Source: Candidatus Omnitrophota bacterium
GTDB lineage: Bacteria; Omnitrophota; Omnitrophia; Omnitrophales; Aquincolibacteriaceae
NCBI GenBank assembly: GCA_023246995.1
Contig: JAHFHI010000076.1
Location: 1 to 6,459, forward strand
DNA: 6,459 nucleotides
Direction of reading: 5' to 3'
Below the pieces are notes generated by a model, which searched no databases, was not told the origin of the DNA, and saw nothing but the letters and a program-made list of their open reading frames with translations. The position numbers were made by a program, and so were the translations under genes. Positions 1 through 5,535 of the stretch are shown in pieces. The first letter of the stretch is position 1, and each line of letters begins with the position of its first letter.

Positions 1-971
1 TCGAACACCGCCTTTATCTGCCCATGTTCGGTTTTGCGCTGGCTTTTGTGGGGGGGCTTTCAGCGCTCATTTCCAACGGCCGGTGGCTTCGCAATATATT
101 GACCACGATTTGCGTTATTTTGTCCCTCATGACTTTTGCCCGGAACCGGATCTGGAGGGATGAAGTGACCTTGTGGGAGGACACCGTTAAAAAATCCCCG
201 CGAAAGGCCCGGGCCCTGGATAACTTGGGGGCCAGCTATGGGGAGCTCGGATACGCGGACACGGCCATCCGCTACATCGAGCAGGCCATCCAGGCCGACC
301 CCAAGTACGCGCGCGCTTATTTTAATCTCGGGGCCGCCTACAAAAACAAAAAGGACTGGCCTCGCGCGATTGAAGCGTTTAAAAAGGCGATTGAGCTTCC
401 GCCGCCGGACTCCTCCAGTTACCAGTATCTTGGGGAAGTCTATCTCTCAACCGAGGAGTACGACAAGGCCATTGAATGCTTCCAAAAGTCGATTGAAATG
501 CGTCCGGCCCGCGACCGCTATAATAACCTCGCTTACGCCTATTTTCAGAAACAGGACTATGACACGGCCCTCACGCATTACTTCAAAACCATCGAGATGG
601 ATCCCAGGTTTTCAGACGGCTTCTATAATATAGGGCTGACGTATCAGAAGAAAAAAGACCCGATCAAGGCGATTGAATATTTTCTTCACGCCGTCCTGCT
701 GAATCCCTCGAACCCTGATTTTTTTAATGCTTTGGGAAGCGCCTATAGCGATATCGAGCGCTACGAGGAGGCCATCGGATACCTTCAAAGGGCCGTGGAA
801 ATCAACCCGAAAGACGTCGAAGCCTATTACCATTTGGGGGTGGCTTTGCATAAATCAGGAAGGAGGGAAGAGGCCCTGGCCGTGGCGGCCAAGATTGAGG
901 CGCTCGGCAATCCTGAAGCCCTTCGCCAGCTTAACGAGGTTTTAAGCGTCCCGGCGCCGCAACCGGCCTGA
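1..971 (+). CDS. TPR-containing membrane protein, C-terminal part (5' end outside window)
   Basis: The reading frame is open from base 3, so the gene begins upstream; the Met at 24 is internal, preceded by the residues EHRLYLP. That motif, then two hydrophobic segments (about residues 2-17 and 22-39 counted from the Met at 24), the stretch WRDEVTLWEDT and a TPR array, is the arrangement seen in multi-spanning GT-C-like (ArnT/TMTC-like) membrane proteins with a C-terminal TPR domain. About seven TPR units run from residue 62 to 296, each with the usual pattern (NLG..Y near the start, A..A....A.E..P at the end). The seventh is degenerate and is followed by a short Ala/Pro-rich tail. TPRs bind proteins or peptides; the missing N-terminal part would show whether this is a glycosyltransferase. 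No terminator lies right after the stop; the nearest is at 1095-1125. The family call is fairly sure, the substrate unknown. Confidence 0.85.
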   Translation, partial: EHRLYLPMFGFALAFVGGLSALISNGRWLRNILTTICVILSLMTFARNRIWRDEVTLWEDTVKKSPRKARALDNLGASYGELGYADTAIRYIEQAIQADPKYARAYFNLGAAYKNKKDWPRAIEAFKKAIELPPPDSSSYQYLGEVYLSTEEYDKAIECFQKSIEMRPARDRYNNLAYAYFQKQDYDTALTHYFKTIEMDPRFSDGFYNIGLTYQKKKDPIKAIEYFLHAVLLNPSNPDFFNALGSAYSDIERYEEAIGYLQRAVEINPKDVEAYYHLGVALHKSGRREEALAVAAKIEALGNPEALRQLNEVLSVPAPQPA

Positions 972-994
972 CGCTTCCCCGGATTAGAAAAAGT

Positions 995-1022
995 TTGACT
1001 TTTCCACGATCTGTGCTATTTT
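995..1022 (+). promoter_or_regulatory. Predicted sigma70-type promoter of the csp leader
   Basis: A -35 box TTGACT (995-1000) and a -10 box TATTTT (1017-1022) are separated by 16 nt. A TG one base before the -10 (1014-1015) makes an extended -10. The start of transcription would fall near 1029, just before the Shine-Dalgarno of the 15-codon ORF. The call rests on consensus matching only. Confidence 0.55.
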
Positions 1023-1039
1023 TTTATTCAGGAAGCACT

Positions 1040-1087
1040 ATGAAGTATCGGGTCGGGTTCAATCGTCAGCTTGGAGCAGAAATCTAG
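1040..1087 (+). CDS. Putative 15-residue leader peptide upstream of csp
   Basis: ATG at 1040 opens [15 protein letters not shown], ending in TAG at 1085-1087. AGGA at 1030-1033 sits 6 nt before the ATG, which is a good Shine-Dalgarno spacing. The ORF is placed between a likely promoter and an intrinsic terminator whose stem begins 7 nt after the stop codon. A ribosome finishing this ORF would reach the 5' arm of the stem, so translation could affect terminator folding. The peptide is not enriched in a single amino acid, so classic amino-acid attenuation is not indicated. An ORF this short can arise by chance; the Shine-Dalgarno and placement are the only support. Confidence 0.35.
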   Translation: MKYRVGFNRQLGAEI

Positions 1088-1094
1088 CAGCCGC

Positions 1095-1125
1095 AAAACC
1101 GCAGGCTTATCCTGCGGTTTTTTTT
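1095..1125 (+). terminator. Intrinsic terminator directly upstream of csp
   Basis: An 11-bp perfect stem is formed by 1095-1105 (AAAACCGCAGG) and 1111-1121 (CCTGCGGTTTT), with loop CTTAT. The 3' arm runs into eight T residues at 1118-1125. This is a textbook rho-independent terminator on the + strand. It would end both the upstream TPR transcript and the short transcript starting near 1029. Its place between the promoter and the csp start suggests a regulated terminator. Confidence 0.85.
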
Positions 1126-1150
1126 GTGCCTGCGCCAGGTCGATTCAAGA

Positions 1151-1155
1151 AAGGA
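1151..1155 (+). promoter_or_regulatory. Ribosome binding site that fixes the csp start
   Basis: AAGGA lies 9 nt before ATG 1165. It argues against the in-frame GTG at 1126, which directly abuts the terminator T-run and has no ribosome binding site. Confidence 0.75.
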
Positions 1156-1164
1156 ACGAAACAA

Positions 1165-1389
1165 ATGGTTAAAGGAACTGTGAAGTGGTTTAGCAATCAA
1201 AAAGGATACGGTTTTATTACCCCTGAAAACGGCAAGGACGTCTTTGTCCATTTCAGCGCTATTACCGGCGATGGGTATAAGACCCTGAACGAAGGTGATT
1301 CCGTGGAGTTTGAAATCACCCAGGGCCCCAAAGGCGAGCAGGCCGTCAACGTGGTCCGTGCCCAGGGCAGTGCACCTTCCCGGCGCTGA
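1165..1389 (+). CDS. CspA-family cold-shock protein
   Basis: This 74-residue protein is one cold-shock domain, a five-stranded OB-fold that binds single-stranded RNA and DNA in the cytoplasm and acts as an RNA chaperone. It opens MVKGTVKWF, the family's usual start. RNP1 is KGYGFI at residues 13-18 and RNP2 is VFVHF at 26-30. The aromatic binding residues W8, F9, Y15, F17, F27, H29 and F30 are present, followed by the family's GDSVEFEI strand at 45-52. Only a short basic tail (GSAPSRR) extends past the usual 65-70 residues. The frame could extend back to GTG 1126, but the Shine-Dalgarno and homology support ATG 1165. The gene stands alone between two terminators. Which csp paralogue it is cannot be told from the sequence, and cold inducibility is not shown; many members are constitutive. 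Confidence 0.97.
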   Translation: MVKGTVKWFSNQKGYGFITPENGKDVFVHFSAITGDGYKTLNEGDSVEFEITQGPKGEQAVNVVRAQGSAPSRR

Positions 1390-1402
1390 TTCTTAGCCCT
1401 TC

Positions 1403-1417
1403 TGTAACAAGCTTATG
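1403..1417 (+). repeat. Near-duplicated motif, copy 1
   Basis: TGTAACA followed by AGCTTATG, just after the csp stop and touching the csp terminator. The same sequence with one inserted T occurs at 1542-1557, so 15 of 16 positions agree. The function is unknown; it could be a protein-binding site or chance. Confidence 0.45.
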
Positions 1418-1453
1418 AGGGAATCCTCCGCGAGGGGGATTCCCTCTTTGTTT
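1417..1453 (+). terminator. Intrinsic terminator after csp, GCGA tetraloop
   Basis: GAGGGAATCC (1417-1426) pairs with GGATTCCCTC (1437-1446). TCC (1427-1429) extends the stem against GGG (1434-1436), including one U-G pair, to 13 bp closed by the GNRA loop GCGA (1430-1433). The stem is followed by TTTGTTT. It lies 27 nt after the csp stop and makes the csp gene monocistronic. Confidence 0.9.
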
Positions 1454-1489
1454 CCCGCCCTTTTTTGATAAAAAATACCCCCGCAGCCT

Positions 1490-1517
1490 TTGCTTTCCCT
1501 CGAAGCCCGGCTATACT
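1490..1517 (+). promoter_or_regulatory. Possible promoter of the HTH-receiver gene
   Basis: A good -10 box TATACT at 1512-1517 is preceded by a poor -35 candidate TTGCTT at 1490-1495, with 16 nt spacing. Transcription would start near 1524, giving a leader of about 30 nt. The weak -35 would fit a promoter needing an activator, but that is speculation. Confidence 0.4.
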
Positions 1518-1541
1518 TGGATTAGTAACAAAAAAGACATT

Positions 1542-1557
1542 TGTAACATAGCTTATG
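1542..1557 (+). repeat. Near-duplicated motif, copy 2, overlapping the start codon of the HTH-receiver gene
   Basis: TGTAACA, T, AGCTTATG; the final ATG is the predicted start codon at 1555. It matches copy 1 at 1403-1417 apart from one extra T. A third GTAACA core is at 1525-1530, 18 nt before the core of this copy. A repressor bound here would block the transcription start and translation start region, so autoregulation is conceivable. Confidence 0.45.
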
Positions 1558-2196
1558 GATTCTTCTTCAGCCAACAGACTTTATACGACACACGAAGTGG
1601 CGCGGCTTTTAGGGGTTACCCCGATTACCGTGATCCGCTGGATCGAAAGCGGAAGGTTTAAGTGTTACACGACCGTGGGGGGGCATCGCCGGGTGGATCA
1701 CGCGGAGCTTTTAAAGTTCGCCCAGGCCTATAACCTGCCATGGAGGGAGGATGAAGAGGTGGCTGAAAGAAAAGAGTTTATCGTCCTTGAAGTTGATGAT
1801 GAACCGGACATGCTCGACATGGTTCATGATATTCTTCTTTCGCTTCCCCTTGTGAAGATGATCGGCGTCACCAATGCCTTTTCTGCCGGCGCCAAACTGG
1901 TCGAGGAACATCCGGACCTTATTTTGCTCGATGTTTTAATGCCCGAACTCGACGGCTTTGAATTTGCCAGGTTTGTCCGCCAGGATCCCAGGTTTCGAAC
2001 CATCCCGATCGTCGCCGTGACGGGTCTTAAGAACGAAACCGACAAGGCGCGTATGATGCGCTCCGGGATGAGCGAAGTTCTTTTCAAGCCCTTCCGCCCC
2101 CAGGATCTTATCGGGATGATCGAGCGCTTCCGGCTCCTTAAGAAACACGCCAAGGGGGCAGGGCATGACCAGGAAGACTCCCGGGAAGTAGCATGA
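1555..2196 (+). CDS. Excisionase-type HTH plus receiver-domain response regulator
   Basis: This 213-residue cytoplasmic protein has two domains. Residues 8-60 form a MerR/BldC/excisionase-type winged helix: YTTHEVARLLGVTPITVIRW is the HTH and GGHRRV (43-48) the typical wing. Residues 75-195 form a CheY-like receiver. The acidic pair D81/D82, phospho-acceptor D126 in LILLDVLMP, T156 in AVTG and K178 in FKPF are all present, so the domain should be phosphorylatable. The order is reversed from most response regulators, which carry the receiver first. The predicted ATG lies 8 residues before the HTH, so little room exists for another start, yet no Shine-Dalgarno is visible before it. The kinase gene follows after 19 nt and is the likely partner. 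It would act as a phosphorylation-controlled DNA-binding protein; its targets are unknown. Confidence 0.9.
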   Translation: MDSSSANRLYTTHEVARLLGVTPITVIRWIESGRFKCYTTVGGHRRVDHAELLKFAQAYNLPWREDEEVAERKEFIVLEVDDEPDMLDMVHDILLSLPLVKMIGVTNAFSAGAKLVEEHPDLILLDVLMPELDGFEFARFVRQDPRFRTIPIVAVTGLKNETDKARMMRSGMSEVLFKPFRPQDLIGMIERFRLLKKHAKGAGHDQEDSREVA

Positions 2197-2202
2197 CCGG
2201 CC

Positions 2203-2209
2203 AAGGAGG
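2203..2209 (+). promoter_or_regulatory. Strong ribosome binding site that decides the kinase start
   Basis: AAGGAGG directly abuts ATG 2210, which is too close to serve it. It lies 6 nt before the in-frame ATG 2216, an ideal distance, so 2216 is preferred. Confidence 0.75.
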
Positions 2210-2215
2210 ATGGGC

Positions 2216-3277
2216 ATGGGGCTCGGCGCGCCTTCGGGGATTTCTCCCTTCGCGTTTGTCCTGACAGTCTTGGCTTTTTTCCTGAACGTTGCGGCGTGGC
2301 GTGCCGTAGGCTTAGGTTCGCATCACGAACACTCCCTATCGAACCTGCTCCCACGTCTCCGGGTCTGCCTGATTTTCCAGCTTTTCGTTGCGGCGTGTCT
2401 CCTTTTGGCCCTGGCATTTTCCCATACGGGCATGATTATGGGAATTGCCTTTGCGGCCTTGATCACCCCCGCTGTTTTTCTGGTTATAGGGGGACGCCGC
2501 GTGCCGGGTGCGGTGCCCTCAACATCTCCGCCGTCGGTCAATCCGGCCGATAAATTAAATGAACTCAAGGACCAGTTCGTGACGCTGGCTTCTCATGAAC
2601 TGCGCACCCCGCTTTCGGTGATCAACGGTTTCAGTGAAATCCTTCTCCGGGAAAAGCTCGGGCCGCTGAATGAGGAGCAACGACGGCGGCTTCGCAAAAT
2701 TCTCTCCCAGGGACAGCGTTTGAACCGCATCGTCGACGACCTCCTGGATTTATCCCGGATCCGTTCCGGAAAAATCGAAGTGCGGTCGGATGTCTTTGAT
2801 CTTGTCCCGGTTTTGAAGTCCTGCCTTGACGACCATGCCAGCGTCTGTGAACAGCTCGGCCTGACCCTCTGCGATGATGTCCCGGATTGTCTCCCGGACG
2901 TGCGCGGCGACGTCGAGCGTGTGACCCAGGTGGTGATCAATTTACTCAATAACGCCGTGAAATACACGCCCGCCGGAGGAACCGTCCGGCTAGGAGCTTC
3001 TCCGGATTCCGCCACCGGCCGGGTCCGGGTCGAGGTGCGCGACACGGGAATCGGCGTCGAGAGCTCCGACCTTGAAAAAATCTTCCAGGAGTTCTATCGG
3101 GTGAGCAGCGATTATGTGCGCAAATCTTCCGGCACCGGTCTTGGGCTGACGATCGTCAAGCAGATTGTGCAAGCCCAGGGCGGGGAGGTGGGCGCGGCCA
3201 GCGACGGCCCCGGCAAGGGCGCCGTCTTTTTCTTTACGCTTCCGCAAGCCCGGATGCAGTACTTGCGGGCCGCCTAA
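2216..3277 (+). CDS. Membrane sensor histidine kinase (HisKA + HATPase_c)
   Basis: The protein has 353 residues from ATG 2216 (355 from ATG 2210). Three hydrophobic segments (about residues 9-28, 49-68 and 72-92) have very short loops. The basic loop between the first two suggests an outside N terminus, and the turn between the second and third leaves almost nothing extracytoplasmic. No PAS, HAMP, GAF or periplasmic sensor domain is visible. The HisKA H-box FVTLASHELRTPLSVINGF places the phospho-accepting His at 127. The ATP-binding domain has the N-box NLLNNAVKYTP (catalytic Asn at 246), the G1 box DTGIG (from 276), an F-box-like IFQEFYRV and the G2 box GTGLGL (from 306). All catalytic motifs are intact. 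Its likely partner is the HTH-receiver protein encoded just upstream. The signal is unknown; a membrane, redox or partner-protein cue is possible. No terminator follows before the phosphorylase gene. Confidence 0.93.
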   Translation: MGLGAPSGISPFAFVLTVLAFFLNVAAWRAVGLGSHHEHSLSNLLPRLRVCLIFQLFVAACLLLALAFSHTGMIMGIAFAALITPAVFLVIGGRRVPGAVPSTSPPSVNPADKLNELKDQFVTLASHELRTPLSVINGFSEILLREKLGPLNEEQRRRLRKILSQGQRLNRIVDDLLDLSRIRSGKIEVRSDVFDLVPVLKSCLDDHASVCEQLGLTLCDDVPDCLPDVRGDVERVTQVVINLLNNAVKYTPAGGTVRLGASPDSATGRVRVEVRDTGIGVESSDLEKIFQEFYRVSSDYVRKSSGTGLGLTIVKQIVQAQGGEVGAASDGPGKGAVFFFTLPQARMQYLRAA

Positions 3278-3350
3278 ACACCCGTCTTGTTTTACCCGCT
3301 TCGATTTTTTTGCCTTCCGCCGTTTTTTATGGTAAGTTCTCGCCTTTACT

Positions 3351-5534
3351 ATGATTGAGATCACCCGTACCCTGCGAAAAATTGTCTCAAACCTCTGGTT
3401 TGAGTGGAATTCCGACGTCCATCTGCTTTTCCGCAGCGTGACCCCCTACGGCTGGAGCCTTTTCCGGCGCAATCTGTATCGTCTTATGAAGGTCCAGGAT
3501 GAAAATCCGCTTCTCTACCGTAGGCGCCTTGCGGAGTTGATCGTGGACGCGAAATTTCTTAGCCTCATGCTGAAAGTCGAGCAGGATTATAAAGCCTATA
3601 TTCAGCCCCAGGAGACGGAGGTAACCCGGAATTATCCCGCCCTCGCCGACAAAACCGTCGCCTATTTTTCCATGGAATACGGCATTGATATTCTTCGTAT
3701 TTATTCTGGGGGCTTGGGGATCCTCTCGGGGGATCATCTTAGGGGGGCAAGCGATATCGGTCTCAAAATGGTCGGGGTCGGGCTTTTCTATCTTCACGGG
3801 TATTACCGCCAGCAAATCGGCCCGGAAGGCGCCATGAAAGTCGTTTATGAACCGATCGTTCTCCCGAGAAAACCGGTGCGGGAGTTCCTGCCGCTTGAAG
3901 CCGTCAAAAAGCACGGAACGTCTGAAGAGCTTGTGATCAGTATTGCCATGCCCGGCCGGGAAGTCAAAGCGCGGGTTTGGAAGGCCCGGGTGGGCAGGGT
4001 TGATTTGCTGCTTCTGGATACCAATGTGCCCGCCAATAATGTCCATGACCGGCATATTACGCTGCGCCTCTATGCCTCCCAGAAGCATTACGATCAGGAG
4101 CGGCGACGGCGGCTTGAACAGGAAATCCTGCTGGGGATCGGCGGGGCCATGGCTCTCAAGGAGGCCGGTTACAACCCTGCGGCTTACCACTTAAATGAAG
4201 GGCATGTCGCTTTTGCGGCCTTGGAAGTGATCCGGGGCTTCATGCAGGAAGAAGGCCTTGATTTTGTGAAGGCCCGTGCGCGAACCGCCGAAATTCTTGG
4301 ATTTACGACGCACACCCCCGTCCCGGAAGGTAACGAACGTTTCGACGAGAGGTTAGTGCGCGAACACCTTGAGCCTTACCTGGACCGTTTCCTCGGCCAT
4401 GCTGACCGTGAGGTTGTTTTCAACTGCGCCCGCAACCGGGAAGACATGTTCGACATGACCAAGCTATCGCTTTTGCTTTCGGGGGTTTATCGTAACGGCG
4501 TCAGCCAGCTCCACGGGGAGGTCTGTAGGCGCATGTGGGGCTACGCCTGGGGAAATTTCGATTCCGAAGGGAAGGCGGTTCCGATCGGTTCGATCACCAA
4601 CGCCGTCCATGTTCCGTACTGGCAGAAGCCCGCGCTTAGGGCCTTGATTGAAGAGCAGGGCGGAATTAAAAAGACTCATGAAGTCCCGGACGAAAGACTG
4701 TGGCTCCTGCACCTGGAATTTAAGGCCAAATTGATTGAAAAAGTCCGGGAGCGCTACGCCTTTCAGCTGCTTGGACAAAAAGTTGACGCGCAGCTCATTT
4801 ATGACCGCACAAACTCGCTTTTGTCCGTCAACTCCTTCATGATCGGTTTTGCCCGCCGGTTCGCGGAGTATAAACGCGTGACCATGCTGCTTGATGACGA
4901 AGAACTTCTTTTTAGTTTGATGGAACGGGCGTACAAGAAACACGGCCAGCCGGTCCATATCCTCTATGCCGGCAAACCGCACCCGAATAATTATTCCGGC
5001 CGCGAGCGGATTCAATTTATTATCGCTCTGGCCCGCCGTCTGGCAAAGCGAGCCGAAGAGCGCGGGTTTCAGGGGAGTCTCTTCTTTATCGAAGGCTATG
5101 ATATCGACCTTGCAAGGTATCTTGAAGCCGGCGTCGATATTTGGTTAAATAATCCCATTCGCCCCCTCGAAGCGAGCGGCACGAGCGGGATGAAAGCGGG
5201 CATGAACGGCGTCTTGAATGTTTCCGTTTCCGACGGATGGGTTCCCGAGGGGGTGATGCATGGTAAAAACGGCTGGCTTTTCGGGAAAGGTGACGCGCAT
5301 TCCACGGATCAGGACCGCAGTGAACTTTTCACGCTCTTGGAGGAAACCGTGCTGCCGCTTTATTTTCAAAGGACACAAGCCGGGGATGAGTTTTCCCGCC
5401 CCTGGGTGGCCATGATGAAAGAGTCGATCCGTTCCATCACCGAGCGTTTCAACACCGACCGCATGCTCAAGGAGTATATCGAAAAAATGTATCTGCCGGC
5501 TGTCTTGAGCCATGCCCCAAAGGAGAAAGTCTAA
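3351..5534 (+). CDS. glgP: Alpha-glucan (glycogen) phosphorylase, GT35
   Basis: This cytoplasmic PLP enzyme cleaves alpha-1,4-glucan with phosphate to give glucose-1-phosphate. At 727 residues it is at the short end of the distant-type phosphorylases, which often exceed 800. Residues 7-50 resemble the N-terminal segment (DUF3417) of that group (LRKIVSNLWFEWN). The catalytic part shows YSGGLGILSGDHL (118-130), HLNEGH (280-285), TTHTPVPEGN (319-328), ITNAVH (415-420) and FARRFAEYKR (500-509). The PLP signature EASGTSGMKAGMNG places the Schiff-base lysine at K615. No regulatory extension like those of eukaryotic enzymes is seen. ATG 3351 fits the family start but has no clear Shine-Dalgarno. The gene lies 73 nt after the kinase, and transaldolase follows after 1 nt. 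The symbol glgP is by family; true substrate (glycogen, maltodextrin or other glucan) is not decided by the sequence. Confidence 0.95.
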   Translation: MIEITRTLRKIVSNLWFEWNSDVHLLFRSVTPYGWSLFRRNLYRLMKVQDENPLLYRRRLAELIVDAKFLSLMLKVEQDYKAYIQPQETEVTRNYPALADKTVAYFSMEYGIDILRIYSGGLGILSGDHLRGASDIGLKMVGVGLFYLHGYYRQQIGPEGAMKVVYEPIVLPRKPVREFLPLEAVKKHGTSEELVISIAMPGREVKARVWKARVGRVDLLLLDTNVPANNVHDRHITLRLYASQKHYDQERRRRLEQEILLGIGGAMALKEAGYNPAAYHLNEGHVAFAALEVIRGFMQEEGLDFVKARARTAEILGFTTHTPVPEGNERFDERLVREHLEPYLDRFLGHADREVVFNCARNREDMFDMTKLSLLLSGVYRNGVSQLHGEVCRRMWGYAWGNFDSEGKAVPIGSITNAVHVPYWQKPALRALIEEQGGIKKTHEVPDERLWLLHLEFKAKLIEKVRERYAFQLLGQKVDAQLIYDRTNSLLSVNSFMIGFARRFAEYKRVTMLLDDEELLFSLMERAYKKHGQPVHILYAGKPHPNNYSGRERIQFIIALARRLAKRAEERGFQGSLFFIEGYDIDLARYLEAGVDIWLNNPIRPLEASGTSGMKAGMNGVLNVSVSDGWVPEGVMHGKNGWLFGKGDAHSTDQDRSELFTLLEETVLPLYFQRTQAGDEFSRPWVAMMKESIRSITERFNTDRMLKEYIEKMYLPAVLSHAPKEKV
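5520..5525 (+). promoter_or_regulatory. Ribosome binding site of transaldolase inside the phosphorylase gene
   Basis: AAGGAG within the last codons of the phosphorylase gene lies 10 nt before TTG 5536 and 19 nt before ATG 5545. The spacing favours TTG as the start and suggests translational coupling. Confidence 0.55.
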
Positions 5535-5535
5535 A

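Larger units (their letters stand above)
1029..1125 (+). ncRNA. Predicted short transcript: csp leader/attenuator or small RNA
   Basis: From the predicted transcription start near 1029 to the end of the T-run at 1125 gives an RNA of about 97 nt. Either it is released as a small RNA (possibly coding for the 15-residue peptide), or readthrough extends it into the cold-shock gene, whose ATG is only 39 nt past the T-run. An alternative pairing is visible: 1100-1106 (CGCAGGC) can pair with 1128-1134 (GCCTGCG), 7 bp, which would compete with the terminator stem after readthrough. I recognise no known RNA family here. Confidence 0.4.

Noticed and set aside
1056..1070. tRNA T-arm-like GGTTCAATCG in the csp leader
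   Set aside because: The flanking bases do not form the required stem (G53-C61 absent), and no acceptor or anticodon arm is present.
1126..1164. Upstream extension of the csp gene to GTG 1126
   Set aside because: The GTG directly abuts the terminator T-run and has no Shine-Dalgarno; the extension is not part of the cold-shock fold.
1824..2417. Antisense open frame of 197 codons across the regulator/kinase junction
   Set aside because: It overlaps two well-supported genes, is Arg/Ser-rich as expected for a shadow frame, and has no family resemblance.
3328..3350. Possible -10 box TATGGT just before the phosphorylase start
   Set aside because: No acceptable -35 lies at 15-19 nt; only a T-run is found there, so it is not called as a promoter.
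3278..3350. Search for a terminator between the kinase and phosphorylase
   Set aside because: The T-runs there have no GC-rich hairpin before them.
3387..4190. Long antisense open frame (267 codons) opposite the phosphorylase gene
   Set aside because: It mirrors a conserved coding gene, shows no recognisable domain and has no evident ribosome binding site.
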